From: Temnothorax longispinosus
Lineage: Eukaryota; Arthropoda; Insecta; Hymenoptera; Formicidae
Reading direction: 5' to 3'
Assembly (NCBI RefSeq): GCF_030848805.1
Contig: NC_092359.1
Span: 20,115,579 to 20,179,578 of the forward strand
Length of the DNA stretch: 64,000 nucleotides
Part shown: positions 46,690 to 60,812 of the stretch, one piece after another
Layout: every line of letters starts with the position of its first letter
Position numbering within the stretch: the first letter of the stretch is position 1
Position numbers and translations under genes: made by a program
Notes under the pieces: generated by a model
Seen by the model: only the letters and a program-made list of their open reading frames with translations
Databases searched by the model: none
What the model was told of the DNA's origin: nothing

Positions 46690-49500
46690 TAATTTCAAAA
46701 ATATGTATATATATAATTTGACTGCTACAACCTACATATGACTATATACACAGTTCTATTCGCATAAGTTTTTACAAAGAGCTTTGTAATTCCAAGAGCT
46801 CTTTTTTACTCTTTACAAATAGAGATTTGAATTGTTTTGTGGATTATTCTCAGAGAATTACGGGAAAGTTGGGTTGGCAAGAGTGAAGCGTGGTACGCCG
46901 CTTATTTGGAGCACGTGAACTTTTGACCTCGTCCTCCGCGCTACGTTATAAAATTGTGCGTACAATTCTCGAAATAATTACCTCTTGCTTTTTTTAACTT
47001 TTTTGCGATTGCGTAAACATTGAAATCAGAAAAATTTAAAATTGGAAAATTTTCAAAAACTATTTTTCGAAAAAAGTGACAAATGGCTTTACATAAATTT
47101 AGTAGATTAGTAATTTGACAGAAATTAGCAAAAATTTGTAAGGTCAACAAAATATTAAAAAATAAATTTACATGCAAAAACATTAAAAAAATTATATCTA
47201 ATAGATGAAATTAATTTCTTAATTTATTATTTATTAATTGCCAATACTAAGACAGGAATTAGGGAAAAATTATATTTTTAAATATTATTTTTCTAACTTT
47301 AAGCTTACTTTAGACAATTATCTCTAAGAAGATCTTGATCAATGTTATAAGAGGAGGACTGGTAATTGTATCTAGAAATGTCTACAGCGAATCTGGGCCA
47401 AAAACAATATATTCAAACAATTCGAAACAGTGAATGAATTGCCTTGACTTCGGAAAAGCGACGATATTTTGCGGTTTACCTCGATCGAATCGATCGGCCT
47501 CATTCGCCAGGATCGATCGTTAATTCTACTCCTACTAACCGCTCCAAAAATAATTTATTGACTCTGTTTTTACTAGAACGTACGCTGACTGTATCGCTTG
47601 TCTCTTTTATACATGTTCATATCCTTTTTCTCGTACATCGAACTTTTCCTGATCGATCATCGGAATATTTAATACATAGCTTAATAGATTAATGTATACA
47701 AAGTTGCGCTGCAAATTTTATTACTGTGAACATATATAATTATAATTACAAAAAACATATTTTAATCAATGCAAGTATGTGTGTGAAAAGTACACAAACA
47801 ACTGTATAGCTTTAAAATCATATATAAGTTTATCGTGAGGAAAACTAATGTTGAGCTTTAATAAAAGTGAAAACATTTTCTTCAAGCTAGCCAGCGAGCA
47901 AAGTTTTCGTGAAATATTCGTAGATATTTTTACATCATTTTCACAAAAATATATCTTAGTGGCATCATTACGTACAAAACACTATCGAATCATTATTGAG
48001 ACGGTACAATAACGTTTTGCTCTAATAGAGTCACAACTTATCCAAGCTTTTAATCGCAAATAAAACGCTTCCTCCTTTCCACCGTCTCGTTGAGTGAAAG
48101 AGAGATAGTAATAAAGAATAAACACTAAAGTTCCGACCAGTCAATCTTCACGCATAAATTATTGTATAGGACGTATCAATGTGTGTGCTATATCAATATA
48201 ACTGATCTATCAACGTTGTTTTGAGGGTGGGGATAAGAATCTCCGCTGGACAGAATTGTTCTAGAGATTTTATAACAGTTGCAAATAAATTCTATTGCTT
48301 TGATGATTTAAAATATTTTCTCTGAGAGTAAAGATTTTTCTCATTGGTAAACAATTATTTTTATCCACATCCTCCATAACAATATTTTTGATCGTTCTTT
48401 TCGGATTTATCTTAATTTATCTGTTATATTAATAAATTACGATTAGTAATTTCTCGCACAGGCCCTAAATTTAGACAAGTAATACAAACAATTGCGTGAG
48501 CCAAAATGTTTAATTCTCTAGCCATAAGTTTGTGTATTTATGCAATGTGTGAATTCATAAACGTTAAATGCATTCATAAACCATATGGATAGTATTTCCT
48601 GTTTTTAATGACCGTGCGGACAGTTCTCTCAATATCTATTCTATTTGTATATGCATTGTGCATATTTCTTCGTACAATTACCTCTCTTTTTTATATATTA
48701 AAAAAGATAGAAAAACAATATTTTATTATATTTGATATATATCTGACGGTAAACTGTTATAATTGTTAAGATTGAGCTTTTTAGCTGTGCTTAGGTATCG
48801 GATTATTATTAGAAATGTTTGAATAGTAGTAGTTGGCCATTTTCCAATATTCACCGATGGTACAATACTAATTGGTCCAATAGACGAATAGTGATTGTAG
48901 TCTTTAATTCACCGCTACTTCGTCCCGGTATATTTATTAATATCCGTATTCAATGAATAATGTGATTTGGTTGAGTGGCTTGATAATGAAACGCATTGTC
49001 TACAATAGTTTCTGTTAATTTATAAAGTTTTTCTATATATTACGTAAAACATATCAATATTACTACTCGTTCAAAGAGTTCTCTTTAATATTCCGCAAAA
49101 GTATATTATGATTTTGATGGGCCAGTATAATTCATTCAATTTTTCATGATTATGTAGTACTGCCAGTACATTTTTTTTATGAAGGCAAAAACAATGGATT
49201 TACGATTCTTTTGCTTATTTCCTGTTTAATTAGATATTTGAAAAGATCCCGGTTTTTAATTTTTTAACCAGGAGAAAATAAACTTGGTATATTAATAGAA
49301 ATGTAATCAATAAGACCGAGGTCGAAAGAACTGAAATTAAATTCTTATGTGTTTTCATTTCAATTGATGTATTAATTTACCTTGAAGATATCGGATCGCT
49401 TCAAGAAAGGGATTCTATCGATTGTTTAAAAAATTGAGAATTTTTGAATTAAAGTAAAGGCCACTGAAGGGGACAACGAGGGAGATATATCGTGGAGTGA
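46690..49500. other. Noncoding stretch, nothing supportable
   Basis: AT-rich. Short ORFs at 46.94-47.18 (minus) and 47.44-47.69 (plus) have no recognisable content or splice context. Confidence 0.35.
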
Positions 49501-49503
49501 ACG

Positions 49504-49674
49504 ATGCAGACTATCAATTTGGTTTATCCGCACGAAAGAGGTTTTCGTCATGGTCATGGTGTCCAATTCGTTGATGAAATAATGCAAAGCGATGTACGTT
49601 GTAGAAAAAAGATAGAGTCGATTGGTATAAAATCAAATCATTCGTTTGAGTGGCTACAATATCGATTCTTTTAG
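49504..49674 (+). CDS. Small ORF or possible first coding exon, unknown
   Basis: ATG 49504 opens a 56-codon ORF (MQTINLVYPHERGFRHGHGV...). A donor-like site (GAT|GTACGT at 49593/49594) would cut it to 30 codons, phase 0. The stretch is less AT-biased than its surroundings. It is not phase-compatible with the 41666 donor as an interchangeable first exon. No recognised family. Confidence 0.25.
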   Translation: MQTINLVYPHERGFRHGHGVQFVDEIMQSDVRCRKKIESIGIKSNHSFEWLQYRFF

Positions 49675-50340
49675 AAAATACGTTGTATCGTTCACAAAAG
49701 CTTCCGACGACAATTAGATTCTCTGTCTCTCTAAAAAGCTTACAAACAAATTTCTATTTTGCATTGCTAAATTTTGAACAAATAAAATAACGTAATTTCT
49801 TTACAGAATTTTTTTTCTAAATTTGAAAACTCATATCGAAGATTTACGAAAATTTCGCAATAGTAAATTGTTATACAAAGAAAATATTTTTGTGCTACAA
49901 TTAATGTGTATAATTAATAGTTATTATTCTTGTTTCTATAATTTATTATCCAAAAATTTAATTAAAAGAATACATTTCTATATAGTTTTACTTCAAATTT
50001 GGAAGAAATAATGAAATTATGAAACATTTCTGATGTCACTTTCGAGGTTATTCAAGTGCGCCACGATGTTCAAACAGTACACGAATCAGAGATAGAATTT
50101 TATGACTTGCGTCGTATAAATTATGTTAAGAAAGAGCTAGATACTTGATTTTGAAATTGTTGGAAAGAAAATAAACTTAGCGGAAAATGTATATGCTAAC
50201 AGCAAGTTTAATAAATAAGCTGTTGCAATTGAAAAAATATATAATGCAATTTGGGTCACTTTGTTAATACAAATGCTCACTGATAAAAATCCGTAATATT
50301 ATTATTGTCCGAAAAACAAAAATAGTTATTAAAGCAAGTA

Positions 50341-50452
50341 CACTCTACCGGCAGGAATGCCTGGACATAATACATATACATATATACATGTACAATATGT
50401 ACATATATGTCATATACATATCAAAATGTCCAGGCATTTCTGCCGGTCAGTG
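50341..50452. mobile_element. Tc1/mariner-type MITE, 112 bp, TA target
   Basis: Inverted ends CACT...CCGGCAGGAATGCCTGGACA and the complement of TGTCCAGGCATTTCTGCCGG...AGTG, flanked by TA on both sides. The interior is TA-rich (ACATATATAC). Confidence 0.88.
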
Positions 50453-51871
50453 TACATTAAACGAAAGCCAAAGGAAATTTAGATAGTTTCATACATCATA
50501 CATCACAAGAAACTACATTCTCTCTCAAATATTTAGGATGCATAAAACCTATTAAATTCTATTTAATAGGATTTATTAAAACTAGAATTGTGAAAAAGAT
50601 GTATTAACGGTTTTAATTAAAATAATGATGAGAGCTCAACGTTTCAATGCTTTTAGATATTTGGAGAATTAAAAAAAAAAACTCATTTTCGATGCTCAAA
50701 TAACTGAAATCGCTCCATATATTACTTTTTATATTAAATGATAGAATTTCCAATTTATCAAAAATTATGAATATTTTAAATATCAATATTGAACCAAATG
50801 CAAGTGAATTTTGCAAAAAACTAGACGAGAAATGTATTAAAGAACACCGAGTGAGGGAAATAACACGCGACAGCACGAATTTGTTGAAAAGAGGATACTA
50901 ATTTAATGAAGGAAGCTGTCTAGTCTGCAGAAAAGACTTATTATATATGATCCCGAAATAGTGCAGTAAAGCATATTAAAAATTATCTTTTATTAAAAAA
51001 ATTCAAACTTTTAAAACTTTGAACACATTTATCTTAAAACCGTATTTTTTAAAATAATTTTCAAGATTTCTTGAAAATCACTGACTTAATTATCTTCAAA
51101 TTTTCAGTATATTTATAAATATATTGTTTATCATGCTATCGAAATTTTTTTCCATCTTTAACCGTTTTTATTTTATGTTAAAAAATCAACCATATCTTTA
51201 CTGAAAACTTGAACCATTAACTTTAAGTAGCCGTTATTTTGTTAAAAATTATTATTTTAAGAAAAGCCACAATAGCGACATAATTTAAAATTAAAATGCC
51301 ACCAAGATTATTAATTTAAAATGATTAGAAGCCAAAGAATCTTGATAAGAAGCTTTTTTACGAGGATCGATGAGAACGAGAACAAAGAGATTTATTTTAT
51401 AATATTTCATGCAAAAATTTATATATTTTATACATTTTTTTTTAATTTATTGTTTAAAATGAACACTGTCAGCCAAAAGGTTGAGACTGCATATAAAATT
51501 AAAAAATATTTCAGTGAAACATTACTTGAAAGTCCGACTCATTCCTTTCTCAATACCTCCGATACAAGTGATAATAATAATTATATACATATCGTTATAA
51601 CACTGATATTACATGCATTAAAAACTGTCATCGCAACAATTGTGTTTATATCAAAATCATCACAACATGCAAACGATATTATTTTAGTTAATCAATCACA
51701 TTGATTAACTGCTGTTCTCCCATGTTTTAATTGCTTCTTTTTTCATCATGATGAATTATTGCATATGCGATTTATAAAATTTCTACATTTCTCTCTCAAT
51801 CATAATTTCAAATCTTTTAATCAACTCCGAAATTTTCTCTTTTATATTTCGAACAAAATATTATAAGATTG

Positions 51872-52072
51872 ATGAAATGTCTGCAACGAAATGTTTGCAA
51901 ATATATGATCTCTATCGCATTAATTCTAATGTACACGAACGTGCTTTCCGATATTTCCGATACGAACAGAGATAATGCTAAAATTAAAATCTATTGTGAG
52001 ATACCAAATATATCTCAGATTCTCTCCGTTCCTTGTTATTCTTCAATAGAGTTATTTCTATATGTCCTTTAA
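51872..52072 (+). CDS. Candidate small secreted peptide ORF, unknown
   Basis: 66 codons from ATG 51872. The first about 27 residues look like a signal peptide (basic start, then MISIALILMYTNVLS), followed by a polar segment with two Cys. A second open stretch (52093-52308, another frame, with four Cys) follows at once, so this may be a decayed gene or two exons of one. No family recognised. Chance AT-rich ORF remains likely. Confidence 0.2.
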   Translation: MKCLQRNVCKYMISIALILMYTNVLSDISDTNRDNAKIKIYCEIPNISQILSVPCYSSIELFLYVL

Positions 52073-52572
52073 GTACATGTATTTAAATCCGTTTGAATAC
52101 GTGTGTATCCAATATTGGAAAATGTAATTCTGGTTTGACAGTAGCTCACCACATAGCGAAAATATTGTTGGTATATAAGGGTAAGAGTAGGATAAGGGAG
52201 ATATCCTACGGGAATTGTCCTCAAGTTGTATGGCTTCAATTTCATTCTTTATCGATGACAGAGATAAAACGCGGACTTTGTCTTGTGAGTTTCTGGATCG
52301 GAAAATAGAGGTGGTCTCGAAAATTCGCATATACATGTTCGTAAAGTTTTTATTATATAGGAATGTCCATCACATGTAGAGTAATATAAAAAGTTTAGTG
52401 ACACAACAAGAAACTTACAAAATTTATAAAATATATTTTAATATTATACAATACATTAGGTTTTATTTATCAGGAAGGATGTAACTCTTATATGAAAGAC
52501 AAGTATAAATCCCATATATTTAAGAAACTTTATGAGTTAGCTAAATGGAAAGAGTCTTATTTTAATCTTATT

Positions 52573-52655
52573 TTAAATTTTACTACTAACTACTTCTACT
52601 TACTACTAACTATTTCTACTTACTACTTATTTTAAATCTTACTACTAACTTAGCA
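52573..52655. repeat. Short tandem repeat, ~22-bp unit
   Basis: TACTACTAACTACTTCTACT and TACTACTAACTATTTCTACT in tandem, followed by partial units. Confidence 0.85.
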
Positions 52656-52859
52656 ACATTTAATAACCATGAAATTAAATACAAATGTTAAAATTGAGTT
52701 AATTTCGTAGCTTAAGGCTTTTGCATGGAATTTTAATTGTGTATTTATTACGGTACAGCTAACTTATAAAGATGTTAAATAGAAACAATGTTACTTTCAT
52801 TTAATATCGTAATTTGCAGCCCATTTATCTATAATTTTATATAATCATAATTGTTATTT

Positions 52860-55800
52860 AATTTATTTTTTATTATTTATAATTATTTTGCATTCATGAG
52901 CGAGTGTTTTTGGGTCAATTGTGTGAGACTTTCGAGACTCATTTCTTTGATGTTTATCTTCTTTACGACATTTTGTAATTAGTAACAAAACATTGAGAAC
53001 AATGAGTATGTTCCGGCTGTCGTAGATCTTTTGAAAACATAAGAACACTTTACATTTCTCTCTTTTCTTCAAATTTCCTGGCTTTATGATAAAACTTTAT
53101 ATTTTTGCGAGCAATGTACGTGTCTAATTTATATGTTATGATTATTATGATTCTCTCATATTTGTCTTTAAAGAGAATCTATATTAAGATCAAAGTGACG
53201 CGATCGAATGTTTTAACAGATTTTATAACTTTGTATCTTTGTCTTTGATTTAATTTAATGTTCTGTTTTGTGCAACATAATCAACGTCAATTCTTATTAT
53301 CTTATTTGTTCTTCTTTTTTAAAAATAGTGACTATAAATAAAACTTTAAATGAGAGAACAAACCTAGTCAATTATTCTTCATGAAATGAAGGGAAGAGAG
53401 AGAGAAAAAGAACACGACCGCTTTCCTCTTAGCAGCGTTCCTTCCTATTAATTGAATATTTTATTGATAAGATTTGATTGATTGGTAAAAGAATATTTTA
53501 AGACTTTCAACGTTGTACAATTTCTGCAGTTTCTCAATAATTACTCAACAATCTTGTTAACTATTCTATTAATTTTTTGTGTTCAACATAATTCCGATAA
53601 CTTCAGCAAGTTTTAATGTTTTTGTAACAAAATACAATGCAAAAGATCCTAAAGGGCGATAATTTCGAATTATTAGCACTATTACATACGTAATAGAATA
53701 TTCAAAATTTATAGAGATATACATATATGTCATCTTAAAACTTATTATAAAAATTAAATTTTATGTGACCTATAATCTTATTTAATATAATTTATTAATC
53801 AAAATTAATGTAACTTTTGTGTATCATGTGTGATATACATGATACCAATAATAATATTAATTATTTTTTAATAATAATATTACAATTTTTAATTTTTAAT
53901 ATTTGTATTTTACTACATCTCTTTATTTTTATTAATAATTTAAAAAATACTAGTCGCAGCTATGCAGCTATTTTATTTATTTGCAACGCACATTTTTACC
54001 ATTATTTAAAATATTTTGGAAAATTATTCTCATATTGTGTAACCAAAATTATCGAAATATTTCCTGCTTTGCGGTAAATTTTCGTGAAATATTCTTTCAA
54101 CGTGAACTCCTGCTTCTCGCTAAATATGAAAAAGTAAAGAAGAATCCGTAATGTGCCAATCGTGTGCCACATTTGCTATGCATTTTACATTGTCTTGGAA
54201 TTGTGTTTTCTCGACGTTCTGACTGGTGTGTGAAGTTTTTCGCTCGTGATATGCGTACATGGATATATTTAGTGTATAGTCTCACGCGGTGTAAAAACTT
54301 TTATCGGTACCTGTCAGACTGTCAGAAACGAGTCCCTGCGAAGCAGTTTCCAGTCTATTAGAGATGGTGTCGCATTTTACATTCGTTCGCCGAGTGCGTG
54401 ATGTTAAAATCGACATTCGCGTGAAAACGAAAGTCAGATCTTGTTACGCAGGAGAGGGTGGCTGAGTGGATTCCTGTTTAGAGGAATAAATTTTTTTTGT
54501 TAACGTTCTTTTAAAATCAGAAAGTGTTTCTACTATTACATTGCAATGTACATTACAGTGCAAAAAACGGAACTTATATAGTTTATTTTTTTTAATCGTA
54601 TAGTATTTATACATTGAATTTTCTCGATGTTTTGTAGAATTCTTTCTTAATATATAACTATAATAACAATAAATAGTTTCAAATATGATATCCCTATATG
54701 AACGAATAAATTAATTTTTTTATTTATTTTGTATTTTCGAACAACAATGGAAAAAATCTTTTTGATGGATCTGCATAAAACTGACAGAGAAAGTAACTGG
54801 TGCTGATTAGTTAATTTTATATTTTATAATATGACGTACCATATTCTCTTTTTTGCTCTCTTTCTCTATGACGTCATCAAGTAAGTGCACTCTTCCCTTC
54901 CCTGCTCTTTTCGCATTCAACGTCAGTGCAACGCTGCCATCGGGTCAACCGAGGTCGAGCTGGTAACCTACCAACGTTATTCTGAAAACTTGCGAACTAT
55001 ACGCTTTTTTTAAAGTCGTTTCGAAAGAAAATCTCGCATTAAACAAGAAACATTATTTCGCGCCAAGTATAGCTAATAGCTATTAGCTATATTACATATG
55101 AACCATCTAATCTGAAGATATCTTAAATTATCGTATTTCAATAACATTTAAACTGATTGAATTTCTAATAGGTTTAATCAACAGATGGAATTACGTTTAT
55201 ATCACAAAATTATCTTCACTTTTATTCCACATATGCTCAATGAAAGGAGTTATCGCAAGTTAAAAAAAAAGAGAAAGAGAATTGATGACTTTGTTTTTAT
55301 CACTTTTACATCTAATTTTTATTTTAAGAGAAACATATTTAATTTAATTAATTTTACAAGTTGAGGTCTCTAAATACAGAAATTAAAATATAAAAATTTA
55401 GAACTGCATATTTAATTTGATGCAATAATATACGTAATAAAATATATATTGCTGATGCAAAGAATAAAATATTTTTAAATTGTAATGAAAGCCTGCATTG
55501 AAACGTTTTCAGTGTCGCAAAAAATATTTAATTTATAAAACAAAATAAAAAATAACAAAATCTGTATTAATAAGAATTACATCGTAAAATACAAAAGATG
55601 TAATTCATATCGCATGTGTATATCCGTAAGTATCAACCAATAGCCGTTATATTTTTGTACCAAATCCAAGGTTCTTTTGCTTCATGAAATCGACAATGAG
55701 CTGTTCTGTAGCGGAACAGATGAATAGAAACTGAACGGACAGAACAGTTACTGATTGATGAAGAGCAATCAAGAAACACAATTGTGCCTCTGGCCAAATG

Positions 55801-56230
55801 TATCTGCACAACGACCATGTATCGACGCGAGCCGTCTAGTTGAGATTATCAGATCTCGTTGTCAGTAACAGCTGGACCGATCATGTTCTTACAATTAGTA
55901 GGCTTAATCGATAGCTTGGATTTAAAGTATATAACAAAAGAGTCTTTATTTTTCTTTTATGTGTCTTATAAATAGAGATATATATTAGAGATGCAAAATC
56001 TGAATTGGCAAATTTATATTTAAGAAACGTTATCATGTCGTTGTCCTAAAAAATATTGGTTTTTTTGCGATTTTCGATAAAAAAGGGTGGGAATGTCCAG
56101 ATTTTATGGTAGCCTATATTTTCCACAGGAGTCTAGAGAGTAACTATACAAAATTTGGTCCAGATCAGTCAAAGGGTTTAGAAGTTAATATAGGGAATAT
56201 ATAGACAAACATTCTATATATTTTTTTTAT
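52860..56230. other. Noncoding stretch with a few GC-richer patches
   Basis: No supportable gene. Patches at 54.08-54.48 kb, 54.86-54.98 kb (with TGACGTCA and initiator-like TCAGT) and 55.66-55.87 kb stand out from the AT background and may be regulatory or old exons. Confidence 0.3.
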
Positions 56231-56237
56231 ATATATA

Positions 56238-56379
56238 GGGTAACCTCGGGTAAGATGGCCATAGAGGAAAGATGGCCAACACATGTTTATTTGATGTTTC
56301 ATGACGAGCTAGATTGAAAGAACATAGGTTGGCCTGGTTGGCCATCTTTCCTCTATGGCCATCTTACCCGAGTTTACCC
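56238..56379. mobile_element. Tc1/mariner-type MITE, ~142 bp, TA target
   Basis: Termini GGGTAACCTCGGGTAAGATG and the complement of CATCTTACCCGAGTTTACCC, with pairing continuing through GCCATAGAGGAAAGATGGCC. TA flanks each end. Confidence 0.9.
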
Positions 56380-57269
56380 TATAGAGATTACGTGAATCAT
56401 GATCGTTATGTTATTAAGCATGTAAATAGAAAATATGTCAACATACAGTCGGGATAGATTTTTTGTGCCTAATACTATTTTTTGTGTGAATTATGTACAT
56501 TTTTCACTTCGCAAAAACCGTGCGCCGTTACTGTCGGTTTTGAAACGCAGTCTCAAACTATAATAGTACAATCACATAATTACATAAATTGATAATCAAT
56601 TTAACAACTTTCTTTCTAACTGTGAAAAGTCAATCGACTTTTGAACTTCAAGGCACATCTTATTAATTATTCTTCTTCGAATTACATTTCTCAATTTTTC
56701 CAACTCCACTCACTACTTTCTCTAATCTTAATCTCTTCATGTCTTTCGTTTTTAGTTATATTAATTATGTTAGCTAATTAAAGTTAGCGACTAGACCTCT
56801 AACGTCTTTTTTGTCCCATATCTTTTTATCTTTCTAAGATGCAAGAGAAAAAATTATGTACTTTTATTTTAAATAATAATAATGATCTTAAACGTTTTCG
56901 AAAAATAACTTTAAAAAGAAAATTTTCCTCACATCACGTTTGCCATTCGAAATGATTCAAGTTATGTTTGAAATATTTTTTCTTATTGTCAAAAGAGTAA
57001 AGAGATAATTTTAAGTATGATAGGACACTTTATATGGGTGTGTGTATGTATATCTCAAGTAGCTAAATTGGAAAACAAATTTTGCAAAGCATCTACTACA
57101 AAATGTAGGCAAAATGCACAAAAATATAAGAAAATATAATGATTGATTGAAGAAACCAAACAGAATCTATCTTTCATAATCATAAAAACGATATATTTGT
57201 ACGTTTATATGTATACGTATATGTATATGGTTACAAAATGACAGATTCTGCGCTCGATTTTTTGTTTTT

Positions 57270-57508
57270 AAGTGTTTAGAATAAAGCTAAACTTATTACC
57301 GCGTCTCTAAAACTGGTTACTTCAATTTTTTGACACAAATCTTTTGTGCTCGATTTTTATTGGCAAGATTTATATGCTGTTTGATTATATCGGCAAGCTT
57401 TGCTGGCAGAACATAAGCCTAATGCGGAAGAGCTTGATGCCAATTGACTGCAATATTTCAAATCTACTGGCAAATTGCTAACATACTGTTAACATTTTGC
57501 TTATTGGA
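57270..57508. repeat. Degenerate dispersed repeat copy (reverse orientation)
   Basis: Reverse complement begins CCAATAAGCAAAATGTTAAC and continues with CCAGTAGATTTGAAATATTG and TTGGCATCAAGCTCTTCCG, parallel to the copy at 60.81 kb and to the end of the copy at 17.25-17.81 kb. Confidence 0.55.
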
Positions 57509-57540
57509 TACATATACATTCATAAATGTATACATTCATT

Positions 57541-57568
57541 CACCCACACACACACACACACACACATA
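57541..57568. repeat. (CA)n microsatellite
   Basis: About 12 CA units, followed by CA-rich imperfect repeats to about 57610. Confidence 0.95.
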
Positions 57569-58008
57569 CGTTCACATACATGCACACACGTACATTCACA
57601 TCCATTCACCACTTCACAAAAAAATGTGTGTGTGCACGCACGTATGTGATGATTTGATGATTAAACTAATATATAAAATCAATCATTCTAAAATATCAGA
57701 AAAACATATTTTATTACAATGCATCTATAATGCATAATGCATAATAAACACTTAAACCAAAAAATTAAGCTTCTATTCAAACTTTTTATTTAAGCTTTTC
57801 AAACTTGATTTAAATTTCTGTTTTTATCAAACTTCTTTATACTTTATACTTTTTACTTTTGTAAATAAATGTAATAGATTGTATTATTTATAAGCACTAC
57901 ATTTTCTATCAAGATTTTTTATTAAATTGTGTAACATGATCGATATTATATTCTTTGCTTGAGACTTTAGTCAAGATAATAAAATGCAATCATTCCAGCA
58001 TCTCTGAA

Positions 58009-58011
<3 letters not shown>

Positions 58012-58039
<28 letters not shown>
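58012..58039. repeat. Poly-T tract, ~28 nt
   Basis: Uninterrupted T run; could be the reverse of a retroposon poly-A tail, but no element body was recognised beside it. A pyrimidine-rich tract follows at 58.21-58.26 kb. Confidence 0.9.
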
Positions 58040-58043
<4 letters not shown>

Positions 58044-58599
58044 AATTATTGAATAAAGATATTGTCATATATATATTTTAGAATTGTAATGCCAACTTTT
58101 CATGCCAAAAGCCAAATGTTTGAAAAAATTTGGCGAGAGAAAAGCAGATTCATTTTACATTTTCATCGTTTAATCTAATTTTTATCGAAAAACCTAATAT
58201 TTGAATCTCTCTTTCTCTTTCTCTCTTTCTTTCCCCCCTCTCCCCCCTCTTTTTCTTCTTCCACTCTCGCGTGCACTCACACGCGCAAAGTGAGCATAAA
58301 ATAGTGCAATCTGTAGCATATATTTACATGATCATGGTCTGAATTCCCGCGCTCTCAAAATACGACGTGACTAATTTTCTCTAACTAGTCTAGTCTGATC
58401 ATAAATAATATCCCTTGGCATGTGGATAGCACGACGCAATGACGGAACTACCGATCGTGCAGCTTCACCGTTACATACATATGGTTAAAAGTTATGTTTC
58501 CGCACAAAATACGTAAATACAAAGACAAAAAAATTTGAAGAGTATCAGTATGAAGATACTTCGTATAAGTTTAATGTGACAGAATTCTTGAATTCTTGA

Positions 58600-58870
58600 T
58601 CATCAGCGCGTGATTGACCGTGATGGGGGAAAAGAATGTATTCCTTTGCGTTCACCACGGGTTGTAAGGTCACTTATCCCCGAGTGAAAGCGACCGCGAC
58701 TGAGTCAGACCGGCTGACCTTCATGCGCGGCATTACTACTTGCGATAGCTCAATACACAGCTGTTTTCCCCTCGTCGATGCCACGCTTACCGCCTTTACG
58801 ACCGTAGCCTTAGAGCGAGAAAGTCTATGCCACATTGTGTATTCTGCATCGGCACACGCGATCATTATTC
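58600..58870. other. GC-rich island, function unknown
   Basis: About 270 bp of balanced base composition in a strongly AT-rich setting. A plus-strand ORF of 120 codons starts at 58636 and a minus-strand ORF overlaps it; neither has recognisable content. Could be a conserved enhancer, an exon of an RNA gene or a decayed exon. Confidence 0.3.
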
Positions 58871-60812
58871 ACGCACTGTCCAATTTTTATGTAAAAATAG
58901 AATCTAGGTCTTGTAAATTCAAGAACACCGTAATAAAAGACAGGGGTTCCAATAACTTTGAACGCGATATGAGAATAGTATTTGAAAAGTATTTTTAACA
59001 TTAGAATGATAGGAAAAACCAAATGCTGCGACTATATACTTGTTCTCAAAATAGAATTGTTGACAAAAATAGGGGAATATAGTGGAATGCTAACACTGAA
59101 GCCAAAAGAAAATTACTTTATCAATTTAATATTATTATTAACTCAATTAATATTATATATAATTGATAAAAGTTAAGTTGTATAATATTAGATAAGATTA
59201 TGTCAGATAAAATTTAAATTTATTTATACAAGGCAATTTTAATAACAGATATATCTTCTACAAAATTTTACATTCCATCATACGTTTATAATTTCAACTC
59301 AGAGTTTGTTATATTATAGAATTTTTGGCATCGTCTTTTGTTGAGAAAACAAAAATGTACAATATATTAAAGTTGAAGTATTGAAATCATGCCAAAGACG
59401 AAGCAATTAAATGTTTATAGCATTTTGGTTAATGTTTACAATAATGCATGAGTTTTTTCCGTCGATGGGTTTTCTATAAACGGAATTAAGTCTTCTTATA
59501 TTTATAAAAAAGCTTTATTTGTTAGTAATTTTATCACTGTCTATAATTCATTCCGCAATGTTTCTTATTGCGATACAAAATTTTCTGCGCGATAATTTTT
59601 ATCCAGTTATATAAGAGCATTAATTTTTATATTTAAAAAATCAATACAAGTGGGAAAATATTATTATAATATTGTATATGCGAATTTGTCGTTTGTCGCA
59701 ATAAACTGGAAGGTTAGTCTTAGTATCTTGGCTACATGCGTCGCATCGGCCTGGCTGGCACGAAAAGACACTACTGTGTCATGGCCATGACGAAGTGTGG
59801 TGTGTCTTGAATAGGTGAGGTTTTGTCGGCAATGCAAACACATATTCATTATTTTACACAGGAAAATATTAAATATTAAAGCATGAATATTAAAAAAGAT
59901 TAGTTTTACTGAATCTTTTTTAGAAATCCTAGACTAGTCTAGACTATTTATATACAGGTACTTATATACAACAATTTTCGATATCGCTAAAATCTAACAT
60001 ATAAATAAAAGTTAAAATTTAAAATAACAGATACGATTAAAAATAGCAGATTAAAAAAATAGTTTTGAAAATAAAAAAAATTTTTAATTTGAGATAATAC
60101 TCTTTTTAAACTCTCAACATTAAATTGTATTAGTGATTAAGAAAGAATTAATTTTTTAATTTTATTATAATGTTTTCTCACACATGAGCTTAAAGTTGAA
60201 ATCTTATAATTCAGTTCGATGATGTTTTAAAATCTTCATGCATTTACAGAGTCTCACTTTAATCAGTATACCTACTTGAGTATATCCAGAATTAAACAAG
60301 ATATTAAATTATTTTTTTGAAAAGTTAAATAGAATCAAGAGAGACACACACCTGTTCATAAAAAATTTCGATTTGATAATTTTAAATCTTTAATTCAAGA
60401 TTATTTCAAGGTAAACTTCAATTAATGAGTTTAATTATTTATATAACATAAGATCCATTCTACACCAAATGGCCAAACGTAAACTTGGCAAAGTTTCGAT
60501 TTCGATATTTGGCTCCGTTTTATAGGTTTTGTTCTATTTCATACTCGTGACTATCGTAAATGTTTATGGACGTCCCTGAACATAATTATTGTAACTCGAT
60601 TTTCAAGATACCTTAATACATTCACTAATATAGCAAACATATTTCTAGCTATTGTATCGAAATGTATTTTAAGTGGAATACTTAGACTATCGCAATAAAC
60701 TATATATTTTAAATTTCGCCAAAGAAAGAAAGTTAATAAGATTTAATGATCGCGATCGGCCGCATATTACAAAACATCTTCTGCTAATTCACTGCTCGAA
60801 AAATATTTTATT

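Noticed and set aside
51321..51704. 127-codon plus-strand ORF
   Set aside because: AT-rich composition, no recognisable domain, no splice or promoter context; probably a chance opening.
54453..54475. GAGGGTGGCTGAGTGG resembling a tRNA-Ser/Leu D arm
   Set aside because: No B box or cloverleaf downstream.
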